Shown: positions 1 through 7,084, numbered from the stretch's first letter. The stretch is 20,000 nucleotides of DNA from Prorocentrum cordatum (GCA_963575745.1 CAUYUJ010001352.1:67501-87500); one strand, 5' to 3'. Notes: generated by a model from the letters alone, not told the origin. Numbers and translations: made by a program.

Positions 1-600
1 GTGGTGATGTATACATTCCCGCCTCGAAGTGTCTACAGTCAAGATGCCGAAGCCAGGAGCAGTGCTGGTCTTCTGGTCCTCGGGGCCTTCAGAGTGCCGC
101 TCGGGATGAGAAGCCGGCCCCCTGCGGAGAGGGCCGAGAGGTCCCAGGGCCATGGCGTCGAACAATCCAAGCAGCGGCTGTGTGGGGTCCGCTTTCATTG
201 CGTGGGGTGGACTGGACCCTGATGGTCGGAGCGTCTATCTCGTCGCCCTCTTCTGGAACAGCAGAGAGTATAATAGAAGCAAACTTTCGGAGGATCGCGT
301 GGGTTTTGTTGGTCAACGCTGAACCCTTCTCCCCGCCGCCCCAGGACCAGTCATTTGGATCCGATCGATTCCATGCGACTTGGATTCCGGTCGGCTCGCT
401 ACGGTTCGATTCCGAGTATCCGACGACCCGATGCGGCCCGATGCCTGCGTGGCGCTGTTGTGCATCCCGGTGCATCCGATTTGGTTCGACTCGGGAGTCT
501 TCAGTGCGGTGACCACGCCGTCCCGTGAGGCACAGATCTGTTTTGGGCCTTGGGTCGTGGTCGTTCTTCGAGGATGTCTCGGGCGTCCACTGCCCTCAGT
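1..600. other. No supported gene; GATTC-rich segment inside
   Basis: No gene is called here. A plus-strand frame starting at the ATG at 152 stays open to the stop at 329-331 and looks protein-like (it includes RSVYLVALFWNSREYNRSK), but G/C use at its three codon positions is nearly flat, so coding is not supported. At about 342 a pyrimidine-rich stretch ends in CAG and could be a splice acceptor. Positions 350-485 are enriched in GATTC, CGATT and GATGC words, like the longer tract at 19090-19297. A 13-base word GTGCGGTGACCAC (504-516) recurs at 17654-17666. Confidence 0.4.
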
Positions 601-768
601 TCGGGTGTTGCTAGAAGTGCCCCTGGCCCAAGGTACCCCCAGCTTTTCGCTCCATTTTGGAGCCCCCGGGGCCCTCGGGGCCTCGTGAGGGGTGCCCCGG
701 AGGCCATCTTGGCCACCCCGAGAATCCTGGGGGTACCTTGGGCCAGGGGCACTTCTAGCAACACCCGA
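601..768. mobile_element. Foldback element with perfect 42-bp arms
   Basis: Positions 601-642 and 727-768 are perfect reverse complements (arm begins TCGGGTGTTGCTAGAAGTGC), separated by an 84-bp GC-rich centre that is itself rich in short inverted words such as GCTCCATTTTGGAGC. The unit resembles a miniature foldback transposon. As RNA it would form a long uninterrupted hairpin. No second copy was seen in the window and no convincing target-site duplication flanks it. Confidence 0.85.
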
Positions 769-788
769 TTAGTAGTCCCAACCTTTTG

Positions 789-1028
789 TGGGCCCCGGAA
801 ACGGCAGGACCGTTCTTCCACCGTTTGCCCAAAAATGTTCCTTCAAATTGGAAACGGCAAAAAAACGGCGACCCGAAACGGTAAAACAACGGCTCCAGGA
901 CTGGAGCCGGAGCCCGAACCGGTCAAAAAACGGCGACGGAACCGGCAAAAAAACGGCGTCGGAACCGGGAAACAAACGGCAAAACGGAACCGGTAAAAAA
1001 ACGGCTTTGTCGTTTCCAGCAGGGCCCA
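789..1028 (-). mobile_element. Family-1 miniature inverted-repeat element, copy 1
   Basis: This is one of three dispersed copies of a ~240-bp element (others at 1250-1487 and 14740-14975), here in the opposite orientation to the other two. Its interior is built from ~23-bp repeats of the form CCGTTTTTTTACCGGTTCCG around a centre containing TCCTGGAGCC. The terminal inverted repeats begin TGGGCCCYGGAAACG, and in this copy the ends are more diverged. It encodes no protein. The open frames through it are repeats of Lys/Arg/Thr or Phe/Pro/Val and are not credible. Short length, inverted ends and multiple copies fit a non-autonomous DNA transposon (inference). Confidence 0.85.
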
Positions 1029-1215
1029 CTAAGGCCCCAGCCCGCCTCGCACACGCTTTGCGCGCCGCGCCCGCCAGCCTCGAAGAGCCCCCCGGTGCTC
1101 CCCGGGGACCCCCCGCCTCGCGCATGCGACGAGCGACGGTTGCGCTCCGCGGGCGGCCGCGGGATCCGGTTTTCCCTTCGCGGGCGAGGGGATCGCTCGA
1201 GGCAGCAGAAGCGCT

Positions 1216-1243
1216 GCTCGGGGTTGTATCTCTACGCTCGGGG
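1216..1243 (+). repeat. 20-bp repeat unit, left part of interrupted array
   Basis: A copy of the unit GCTCGGGGTTGTATCTCTAC is followed by the first eight bases of the next unit, GCTCGGGG, where family-1 copy 2 begins nearby. The same unit resumes at 1492, so the array looks split by the insertion. Confidence 0.75.
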
Positions 1244-1249
1244 CCTTAA

Positions 1250-1487
1250 TGGGCCCTGGAATCGACAGGGCCGTTTTTCTACCGGTTCCGTTTTGCCGTT
1301 TTTGTTGCCGGTTCCGGCGCCGTTTTTTTGCCGGTTCTGTCGCCGTTTTTTGACCGGTTCGGGCTCAGGTTCCAATCCTGGAGCCGTTGTTTTACCGTTT
1401 CCGGTCGCCGTTTTTTTGCCGTTTCCATTTTCAAGGGACATTTTTTTGGAAACGGTGAAAAAAACGGCCCTGCCGTTTCCGGGGCCA
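1250..1487 (+). mobile_element. Family-1 miniature inverted-repeat element, copy 2
   Basis: The left end reads TGGGCCCTGGAATCGACAGG and the right end is the inverted counterpart, giving ~29-bp terminal inverted repeats with few mismatches. The interior matches copies 1 and 3 almost base for base. Eight-base direct repeats GCTCGGGG lie just outside (1236-1243 and 1492-1499). They could be a target-site duplication, but the surrounding 20-bp array would give the same match. Copy 1 lies head to head 221 bp upstream, and the facing flanks (CTTAGTGGGCCC and CTTAATGGGCCC) also match. Confidence 0.9.
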
Positions 1488-1491
1488 CAAA

Positions 1492-1554
1492 GCTCGGGGT
1501 CGTATCTCTACGCTCGGGGTCGTATCTCTACGCTCGGGGTCGTATCTCCGTTGT
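1492..1554 (+). repeat. 20-bp tandem repeat, three units
   Basis: Three consecutive units of GCTCGGGGTCGTATCTCTAC, the first two identical and the third ending in CCG. This continues the array begun at 1216 on the other side of family-1 copy 2. Confidence 0.9.
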
Positions 1555-1963
1555 GTCATCTCTACTCCGCGGGTTTCTCCGACAGTCTCACACCACAGGC
1601 ACTACGATTTCAACGAGACGGCGTGGCTACGTCATGAGAAAACGGATAAGTGGGGATTGTCGGGAAATCAATTCTTGAAACACGCATTGTCCTGAGTAGA
1701 CCCCCAACGCGCGCAGCTTCTCATGCGAGGCCATGGCCTCACCCGCCTCGCCCTTAAAGGGGCCCGGGCGCATGCCCGCACAGGCGTTCCGTTCCGTTCC
1801 GTTCCCCAGACTCAGAGGAGGAAGAGGTACCAATGCCGCTGCCCTTCGGCCATTCTCCCTCTCGTTCGGCCTCCTGGGAGGCCCTCGTTTTTCCTCCGCT
1901 GGATTCGCCTCGACTTCTTTTGTCAAAAGGCATCCCGGGAGAGGTCCAGGCAGTAGCGGTATC
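1555..1963. other. Unassigned segment with one open plus-strand frame
   Basis: A run of GTTCC repeats (about 1787-1807) ends in CCCCAG, a possible splice acceptor. The frame that follows is open to the TAA at 1983-1985 and includes PMPLPFGHSPSRSASWEALV. Its third-position G/C is near the local average, so coding is weakly supported at best. The last codons and the stop lie inside the family-2 element that starts at 1964. No promoter or RNA gene was recognised. Confidence 0.25.
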
Positions 1964-2152
1964 GGTACTCCAGATCCTTCTATAAGCCCCCCCCCTGTGC
2001 CAGCTTGTCCGACGCCCCTTGCCCGCCCCCCCACGCGCCCCAAACCCACCCCCTCTCGCTCCCCACCCTCCCCGCGCCCCCCGAAGGACAGCGGTTTCCC
2101 ACCCCCTCACGCGATCCACCCCCCCCACGCTCATTGAGAGACTTGGAGTGCC
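1964..2152 (+). mobile_element. Family-2 miniature inverted-repeat element, copy 1
   Basis: The left end GGTACTCCAGATCCTTCTAT matches the ends of the elements at 7270-7452 and 15241-15424, and the right end (ACTTGGAGTGCC) is an imperfect inverted counterpart. The interior is very C-rich, as in the other copies. The length (189 bp) agrees with 183 and 184 bp for the others. It is the most diverged of the three. It encodes no protein. Confidence 0.6.
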
Positions 2153-2324
2153 GCTGGGTTTCCCCACGTGCGTCTCCCGTCACTGAAGATCGGGAGGGTG
2201 GGGAAGGCCAGCCCGTCGCCCAGGGGGTGCCGCCCCCGGGGGGACCGGCTCCTGGCCCTGGGGCCGTCGGCAGCAGGAGCCCGTGACGGAGAGCAGGCCC
2301 CCGTCGAATGGTGGCAGTCGGGCG

Positions 2325-2477
2325 CAGAGAACTATGCACATGCACCGATCCTGGCAAGGCCCGTCCTTGACCCAGGATCGGTGCATATGCCTTCCTGCCC
2401 AAGGTCGGAGGGCGCATGCACCGATCCTGGGCTCAGGATGGGCCTGGCCAGAATCGGTGCATGTGCATAGTTCTCTG
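2325..2477. mobile_element. 153-bp near-palindromic element
   Basis: The two halves are imperfect reverse complements centred near 2401. The outer 25 bp are perfect (CAGAGAACTATGCACATGCA and its complement ending 2477). A core word TGCACCGATCCTGG or its complement occurs four times, as two inverted pairs, so the element can fold as one long hairpin or as two smaller ones. It looks like a foldback miniature transposon or a hairpin RNA source. No further copies were seen in this window. Confidence 0.85.
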
Positions 2478-2850
2478 TCCTCTAGGCAGGACGAGGAGAA
2501 GTCCGTTCCAGAGCTGATGGGCCTGCGTTCCACCACCACCAGAAGCTGGAGGTGGTGGTGGTACACGGGCCCATCGAGAGCGTTCCGGAGCGCTCTCAGC
2601 GCGTTCCGGGGCGCTCTGAGAGGAGGCCGCGGCGCCCCGGACATCCTCCAGTGTTGCCGAATCATCGCAGAGTTTCTCGATAGATCATCCAGTATACAGG
2701 ACCCCTTAACCCTAACAACAGGGCGAAGACGTGGGCCTCACTGAGGGTCAGGTCGTTGCATCAGGTACAATTTTGGGCGGTTTGGTCTGATACATGCGCA
2801 GTAAAGGCCCCCTATCCCTCTGGCTCTTGACCCTCCGAACTGACCTATGC
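2478..2850. other. Unassigned segment with two short inverted repeats
   Basis: Two hairpins are visible: CCACCACCACC/GGTGGTGGTGG (2530-2540 and 2551-2561) and GAGAGCG/CGCTCTC (2576-2597), the latter within a twice-repeated GCGTTCCGG..GCGCTCT unit. A plus-strand frame is open to the stop at 2742-2744 (it includes DILQCCRIIAEFLDRSSSI) but has no clear coding bias. Nothing else is supported. Confidence 0.35.
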
Positions 2851-3300
2851 GACGGTTTTATTCTCAGCCGCCAAGGGCGCAACTTCTGGCGCCACCGATG
2901 GCAGGCGGACTTATTCTGCCGCCGAGGGCGCAACCTATGGTGCAACCGATAGGAGACGGCTTGATTCTCGGCCGCCGTGGGCGCAACCTACGGCGCAACC
3001 GACAGAAGACGTTTTTATCTTCGGCCGCCGAGGGCGCAACCTACGGCGCAAACCGATAGGAGACCGTTTTATTCTCGGCCGCCGAGGGCGCGACCTGTGG
3101 CGAAACCGATAGGACACGGTTTGGTTCTCGGCCACCGAGGGCGCAACCTGCGTTGCAACCGATAGGAGACGGTTGTATTGTCGGCCGCTGAGGGCGCAAT
3201 CTACGGCGCAAATCGACAGGAGGCGGTTTTATTCTCGGCCGCTGAGGGCGCAACCCAGCAACCGATAGGGGACGGTTTTATCCTCGGTCGCCGAGGCGCC
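2851..3300 (+). repeat. 53-bp minisatellite, about 8.5 units
   Basis: Units begin near 2851, 2904, 2955, 3008, 3062, 3115, 3168, 3222 and 3271, each starting like GACGGTTTTATTCTCGGCCG and ending like GCGCAACCGATAGGA. The spacing is 49-54 bp, typically 53. Because 53 is not a multiple of three the reading frame shifts at every unit, which argues against a repeated protein domain. The open frames here, rich in RRG and PPRAQP, are by-products. Confidence 0.92.
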
Positions 3301-3466
3301 AGGAGAAGGAGGAAGTGCAGGAGGAGGAAGAGAAACGAGGACGAGGTCCTAGACGAGGGCGACTAGGAGGAGCTGGAGCAGGAGGAAGACGAGGAGGAGG
3401 AGGAGGACGACGACGATCAGGATGGGGAGGAGGACGGGGAGGAAGACGAGTAGTACGAGGACGAAG
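3301..3466 (+). repeat. GGA/GAC-rich purine tract
   Basis: Imperfect GAGGAG, GAGGAC and GGAGGA repeats directly follow the minisatellite. Any translation is low-complexity Glu, Gly or Arg. Confidence 0.85.
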
Positions 3467-3580
3467 TGTGGACATTCGAGTGCGTGCGGGGCTGCGCCCG
3501 ATCAGTGCTCGCGGTTTGGGCTGGCGGTGGGTCCCAAGCGGCGAACTGTCTTGATATCATGCTGCTTTCTCCTCTTTCAG

Positions 3581-3916
3581 GACCCCTCTCCCGCGCACTG
3601 GGCCCTCTCCGCTCCTCCCCCCTCCAACGAGCCGCGGCGGCGGCACAGCGCACGGCGGCCGCCGAGGCTGGCGCGGCTGCACGTCCGCGGGCTCCGAGCG
3701 GAGGGGGCGCAGGCCAGCGCCCGGGGCGCTCGCCGGCCGCGGCCGGCCGGCCGGGCCCCCAGGACGCCCAAGATTCGAGCAGTGGTGAAGCGCCAGCTTG
3801 CCTGCAGGCCCGCCGAAGAATGTTCGGAGAACCTGTTGTGGTCTGCGCGGAATGTTCTCCGAACGTTTCTGGCCGAGATTGTTGTCTTGTTAGAGCACGT
3901 CTGGCGTCGGTTCTAA
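3581..3916 (+). CDS. Candidate exon or ORF after a pyrimidine-rich acceptor
   Basis: TTTCTCCTCTTTCAG ends at 3580, and the frame GAC CCC TCT that follows is open for 111 codons to a TAA at 3914-3916. The first ~69 codons have 61 G/C third positions, the highest of the three positions, although the region is so GC-rich that other frames are open too. The product would be Arg/Ala-rich at first and then more ordinary (RPAEECSENLLWSARNVLRT). The last part contains an 11-bp inverted repeat, GTTCGGAGAAC at 3822-3832 and 3854-3864. No family is recognised. It could be a terminal exon or chance. Confidence 0.2.
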   Translation, partial: DPSPAHWALSAPPPSNEPRRRHSARRPPRLARLHVRGLRAEGAQASARGARRPRPAGRAPRTPKIRAVVKRQLACRPAEECSENLLWSARNVLRTFLAEIVVLLEHVWRRF

Positions 3917-3978
3917 GAACCTTGTTTGTGTTCTTATCACGTGTTTGGGTTTTAAGCAATTTCTTGGTTTGCCTATAG

Positions 3979-4098
3979 GAGTGCAGGGACTGTCGATCCT
4001 TGCTCAAAGGATGGCCCCCTCGCGGCCCAGGAGGCCTCCAAGACGCCCAAAGGGAAGCGACGAATATCCACTGGAAGATCCACACACGCCACGAGTCT
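3979..4098 (+). CDS. Candidate exon, unknown product
   Basis: A stretch ending TTTGCCTATAG (3978) looks like an intron 3' end. The frame from 3979 reads ECRDCRSLLKGW and then QREATNIHWKIHTRHE. Across the first 39 codons G/C is about 54, 49 and 74 percent at codon positions 1, 2 and 3, a coding-like pattern. The frame stays open to a TGA just after 4155. Against it, a second plus frame (3945-4463, with a hydrophobic run VLAILQAVLFVVLGCI) and a minus frame are also open here. The CTTGG/CCAAG-rich wording resembles repeats at 13150-13840. No donor is obvious. Confidence 0.2.
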
Positions 4099-4530
4099 CA
4101 CGTTCGGGATGCTGGTTCGCGGAACGGCCTCCTCCATCGGGCAAGGCAATTTCTTCGTTGAGCCGAAAACAATCCTCGGTCGACCGTGTCCCCGAAGGCC
4201 CCGGAGACTTTCCCAGACAAATTCCAAGAGGCCTCCCAAGAGGGCCCCAAGAGGCGACAAACCAATCACGTGTCCAAGGTTTTTGGAGGATGTTGGCGCT
4301 CTCGAGATGCGGGGCGTGGCTGGACCAAAACGATGTTTTGGCAATCTTACAGGCCGTTTTGTTTGTCGTGTTGGGTTGCATTCCAGGCGAAGCGAGGGCA
4401 AAACGAGGAAGCACGAAAGACAACATGAAAACGAAACACACCGTCTGGGTTCAGCCCTGGTGAGGGGAAACATCGCGGCTGGCGCCGCAAAGTGATAGGC
4501 CCAGTCCCCACCACCGCTACCACACACAGG

Positions 4531-4637
4531 TTGGAGAGGGAGGAGGAGGAGGAGGAGGTGGCGGAGGAGGAGGCGGAGGCGGAGGCTGATGAGGAGGAGG
4601 AGGAGGAGGAGGAGGAGGAGGAGGAGGAGGAGGAGGA
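4531..4637 (+). repeat. GGA/GAG microsatellite
   Basis: Near-pure GAG/GGA repeat with GCG and GAT interruptions. It is directly followed by a short CCTCCTCGTCCTCC stretch, so tract and flank can pair. It lies just upstream of the exon candidate at 4680, probably in an intron. Confidence 0.95.
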
Positions 4638-4679
4638 CCTCCTCGTCCTCCCCTCCCTCCCCCGTCCTACACCTGGCAG

Positions 4680-4828
4680 CGGTGGCGGAGAGCCTGCCCA
4701 TCGCGGAGGTCGCGTGCCGTGCGGCGCCGCCGGCCCGCGGCCTGCACCGCAGCCCCCCGCCCCACCACACCCGTGTGGGCACGGCGTGCACGGCGGACGC
4801 CCTTGGCCAGGGGACGGCGTGCGCCGAG
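4680..4828 (+). CDS. Candidate internal exon I, unknown product
   Basis: The pyrimidine-rich stretch CCCTCCCCCGTCCTACACCT precedes GGCAG at 4679. The segment then runs 149 bp (two bases completing a codon plus 49 codons) to GAG|GTGCGG, a GT donor at 4829. Of the 49 codons 46 end in G or C, against roughly two thirds at second positions, which is a clear coding-type bias. The translation begins VAESLPIAEVACRAAPPARG and ends LGQGTACAE. It ends in phase 0, the phase in which the exon at 5270 begins. No signal peptide, membrane segment or family motif is seen. Confidence 0.4.
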
Positions 4829-4849
4829 GTGCGGCGAGGGCGGGGCGGC

Positions 4850-5049
4850 TCCTCCGCCGCCTCGTCCTCCTCCTCCTCGTCCCCCTCCTCGTCCTCCTCC
4901 TCGTCCTCCTCCTCGTCCTCCTCCTCCTCGTCCCCCTCCTTCTCGTCCTCCTCGTCCTCCTCCTCGTCCTCCCCCTCCTCGTCCTCCTCCTCCTCGTCCT
5001 CCTCCTCCTTCTCCTCCTCCTCGCCGTCCCCTTCTCCTCCTCCTCCTCA
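4850..5049 (+). repeat. CTC/CTCGTC microsatellite, probably intronic
   Basis: About 200 bp of CTC repeats with regular GTC and TTC interruptions, ending CCTCCTCAG. It sits between exon candidates I and II, inside the proposed 441-bp intron (4829-5269). Translations in its three frames are poly-Ser, poly-Leu or Pro/Arg and are not credible as protein. Confidence 0.95.
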
Positions 5050-5159
5050 GAGCGGGGTGTCTCGCAGATGGATCGCCTCACAAGGATAGTGTTCAATCGG
5101 GCATCTACAGGAGGAATATTCAAGACCGGTCCACACATAATATTGTGACGATGTTTTGT

Positions 5160-5217
5160 TTGTTTGGTGTGTGTGTGTGTGTGTTTGTTTGTGAGTGTGT
5201 TGTTGCGTGTGTGACTG
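5160..5217 (+). repeat. GT-rich microsatellite in proposed intron
   Basis: GTGTGTGT and TGTTTGTTTG repeats between the CTC tract and the acceptor TTTTTCTTCTAAAGTCCCCC followed by CACAG at 5269. Confidence 0.8.
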
Positions 5218-5269
5218 TTTTGACATGTTTTTGGCTATCTCTTGTTTTTCTTCTAAAGTCCCCCCACAG

Positions 5270-5362
5270 GAGGACATGCCCGACCTAAGGATGGCGTGCC
5301 GGCGGGTCTTCAGTTTCTGGCAGCAGGTCAGCGGCAACGACAGTGTTGACGAGGCGAGCCAG
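5270..5362 (+). CDS. Candidate internal exon II, unknown product
   Basis: A strong pyrimidine-rich acceptor ends at 5269. The frame GAG GAC ATG that follows gives EDMPDLRMACRRVFSFWQQ and continues through SVDEASQ. In these 31 codons 27 third positions are G/C but only 13 second positions are, a strong coding signature, and it begins in the phase that exon I leaves. Beyond about 5362 the bias fades, although the frame is open to 5590. Possible donors are CAG|GTCAGC at 5327 and CTG|GTAGTT at 5439. A different frame becomes attractive from 5350 (see findings). Family unknown. Confidence 0.4.
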
Positions 5363-5746
5363 GAAACTCAGCCGCGAACTGGGAAGTTCTGCCCCGAACG
5401 GGGAAATGGTTCTCGGTCGCACGGGGAATCGTTTCTGGTAGTTTCTCTAGGGCCTACTGGGACATGTTCCCGTCGAGCGATGTTTTTTTTCGGCTTGACG
5501 AGGACATGGTCTTGGCGACAGCGGAGGCCGTTTCGCGAGTTTCCCACGAGTGATATTCGTGGTGTGTGTGTGTGTGGAGGAAGGTTGTAGCGTGGATATT
5601 CGTAGCCTCGGGGAGGACTGATGGAGCCACGGGTGGGGGGAAGACGAGGGCGAGGAGGAGGAGGAAGTGCAAAGGGGGAGGGAGGAGGAACATGAGGGCG
5701 TAACAAGGCTGGCGGATAGTGTTGGCCTGGCGTTGCCCCTGGATAC

Positions 5747-5842
5747 AGGAGGAGGAGATGGAGGAGGAGGAGGAGGAGGAGGAGGTGGAGGAGGAGGAGG
5801 ACGGAGAGGAGGAGGGAGGAGGAGGGAGGAGCAGGAGGAGGA
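5747..5842 (+). repeat. GAG/GGA microsatellite
   Basis: Imperfect GGA repeats with GAT, GTG and CGG interruptions. A plus frame that enters it (EHEGVTRLADSVGLALPLDT) becomes poly-Gly/Arg/Glu inside the tract. Confidence 0.93.
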
Positions 5843-5882
5843 TGCCTGAAAGAGCGGAGGCGGAACCGGGTGGATTTTGCAG

Positions 5883-5925
5883 GCGTCCTTGGTGGATAAG
5901 GTGCATGAAGAGGGAGCGGGGCGCA
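5883..5925 (+). CDS. Candidate short exon, unknown product
   Basis: GTGGATTTTGCAG ends at 5882, and the frame GCG TCC TTG that follows reads ASLVDKVHEEGAGRM before entering the next GAG tract. Fourteen of the first 17 codons end in G or C. The same frame passes through the GAG tract (as Arg, Gly, then Glu) and ends at a stop at about 6090 after EDQDLDGEAAGRSLHF, so the repeat may be translated or may be intronic. There is no clear GT donor. Confidence 0.2.
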
Positions 5926-6046
5926 TGAGGAGGAGGAGGAGGAGGAGGCGGAGGAGGATGAGGAGGGGAGGAGGAGAGGAGGAGGAGGAGGAGGAGGAGG
6001 AGGAGGAGGAGGAGGAGGAGGAGGAGGAGGAGGAGCGCGAGGAGGA
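5926..6046 (+). repeat. GAG microsatellite
   Basis: Long GAG/GGA repeat, pure over most of its second half, ending at GAGCGCGAGGAGGATCAGG. Confidence 0.95.
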
Positions 6047-6155
6047 TCAGGACTTGGACGGGGAGGCAGCGGGGCGCAGTCTTCACTTCTAGGGTACAGG
6101 CTTCATAAAAAGGGCCTCGACTTAGAGAGGCGAGGGAGTTGCCATCTCCAGGCAG

Positions 6156-6689
6156 GCTGTCTCCTCTTCGGTCTCCGCGCTGGCGTCGGTGCGGGCGGGC
6201 GGCCAGCTCGCACCGTGCATCCGTCTGCACGTTCGCCCCGCTGGTCCTGTGAGTCCCTGCCGAGTCCTGCGGCCCGGGGTCGAGCAGCAACGAGCTCGGG
6301 AGGCCGGGGGTCCGGGAGCCTGGGGTTGCTGCGAGCGTCTGCGCTCGCTCGCAGGAGCCCCAGTCCTTGCCCGAGGGGCACTCGTAGACGTAGCCCCGAA
6401 GCTCGACGGCGTTGGCACGTTCGCCCCGCTGTGCTTTTGGGTCCTTGCCGAGCTGTTTCGGGGTTGAGTCTTCGAGCGCTCATCAGCGCGCCCTGCGCCC
6501 ATGAATCTAATTTCCCGATCGTGTTCTTGTGATGCGTCCCTTGTCAGTGCCGTTCCGTACATGTCCGAGCATACGAAGTAACTGTTGAAGCTTTTGTCCA
6601 GCTTCCACTTCAGTAGCTTCATTGCTTAGGTTCCACCTGGGTTTCAAAAAGGCACGCTGGTCCCCCAATCAGCCAGGGGCGACCGGCAG
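6156..6689 (+). CDS. Candidate four-exon segment, phases agree
   Basis: Four segments can be joined: 6156-6248 (after CCAGGCAG; donor GTGAGT at 6249), 6355-6383 (after CTCGCTCGCAG; donor GTAGAC), 6548-6577 (after TCCCTTGTCAG; donor GTAACT) and 6630-6689 (after TTGCTTAG; donor CAG|GTATGT, a near-perfect consensus). Phases agree throughout (0, 2, 2, 2). The pieces read AVSSSVSALASVRAGG.., EPQSLPEGH, AVPYMSEHT and FHLGFKKARWSPNQPGATG. Third positions are 74-100 percent G/C. A rival path reads exon four in phase 0 (VPPGFQKGTLVPQSARGDRQ) and joins 6762. The next acceptor after 6690 is uncertain. No family is recognised. Confidence 0.3.
6226..6478 (+). repeat. Diverged direct repeat pair, about 190 bp apart
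   Basis: GCACGTTCGCCCCGCTG at 6226 recurs near 6415. Both copies are followed by GTCC(C/T)TGCCGAG and a GGGGT(C/T)GAG stretch, so ~65 bp appear duplicated. The first copy overlaps the end of the proposed exon at 6156-6248. Confidence 0.6.
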
Positions 6690-6691
6690 GT

Positions 6692-6963
6692 ATGTCTTGT
6701 GAGCTGTCAACATTGGGTCCGCGGCTGAGGTTTCCATGCAAGGCGCAGTTTTCATTTCTAGGACATAAGATTCCTAGCAAGTGGGGCGCTCGAGAAGCGA
6801 CCTCGCCTGCGCGGGTCGAAGGTTTTGCTCTTTCTTCCGCGGCGGGAGGCGGCGGCAGGACGGAATGCAGCAGAAGCAACATGGGGCCGCCTCTGCCAGC
6901 GGACGCCGGCCGAAGCCGGCGGATGGAAGAGATGACCGTTCAAGAGGCGAGGACGTTTTTGGG
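6692..6963. other. Open frames without clear coding bias
   Basis: An ATG at 6692 opens a 191-codon frame to 7267 that runs through the Ser-coding CTC tract. The ATG overlaps the GTATGT donor, so it may simply be intron sequence. A frame from an acceptor at 6761 (TTTTCATTTCTAG) reads DIRFLASGALEKRPRLRGSK. Neither shows codon-position bias, so neither is called as a gene. Confidence 0.3.
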
Positions 6964-7084
6964 CTCCTCATCCTCCTCCTCCTCCTCCTTCTCCTCCTCC
7001 CTCTCCTCCTCCTCCTCCTCGTCCTCCTCCTCCTCCTCCTCCTCCTCCTCCTCCTCCTCCTCCTCCTCCTCCTCCTCTCTCTCC
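6964..7084 (+). repeat. CTC microsatellite
   Basis: CTCCTC repeats with TTC and CTCTC interruptions, about 60 bp pure. Frames through it give poly-Ser or poly-Leu. Confidence 0.95.

Noticed and set aside
395-415. GGTTCGATTCC as a tRNA T-loop
   Set aside because: The adjacent bases do not pair as a T-arm, and no acceptor, D or anticodon arms could be built. It belongs to the GATTC-rich stretch.
648-664. CCATTTTGG in the foldback loop as a spliced-leader relic
   Set aside because: The match is nine bases and lies inside a self-complementary GCTCCATTTTGGAGC hairpin, which explains it better.
2702-2718. CCCTTAACCCTAAC as an internal telomere remnant
   Set aside because: Less than two units of a CCCTAA-type repeat. 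Too short to mean anything.
2851-3300. CRISPR array
   Set aside because: Unit-to-unit changes are scattered along the whole 53 bp with no constant-repeat and variable-spacer pattern, so it is a minisatellite.
3945-4463. 172-codon plus-strand frame with a hydrophobic stretch
   Set aside because: Third-position G/C is near background, and both strands are open. The alternative frame from 3979 has better bias, so this is mentioned only as a rival.
5051-5144. Extra exon between the CTC tract and the GT repeat
   Set aside because: It can be read in a frame that splices to 5270, but third-position G/C is only about half. The direct join of 4828 to 5270 is in phase without it.
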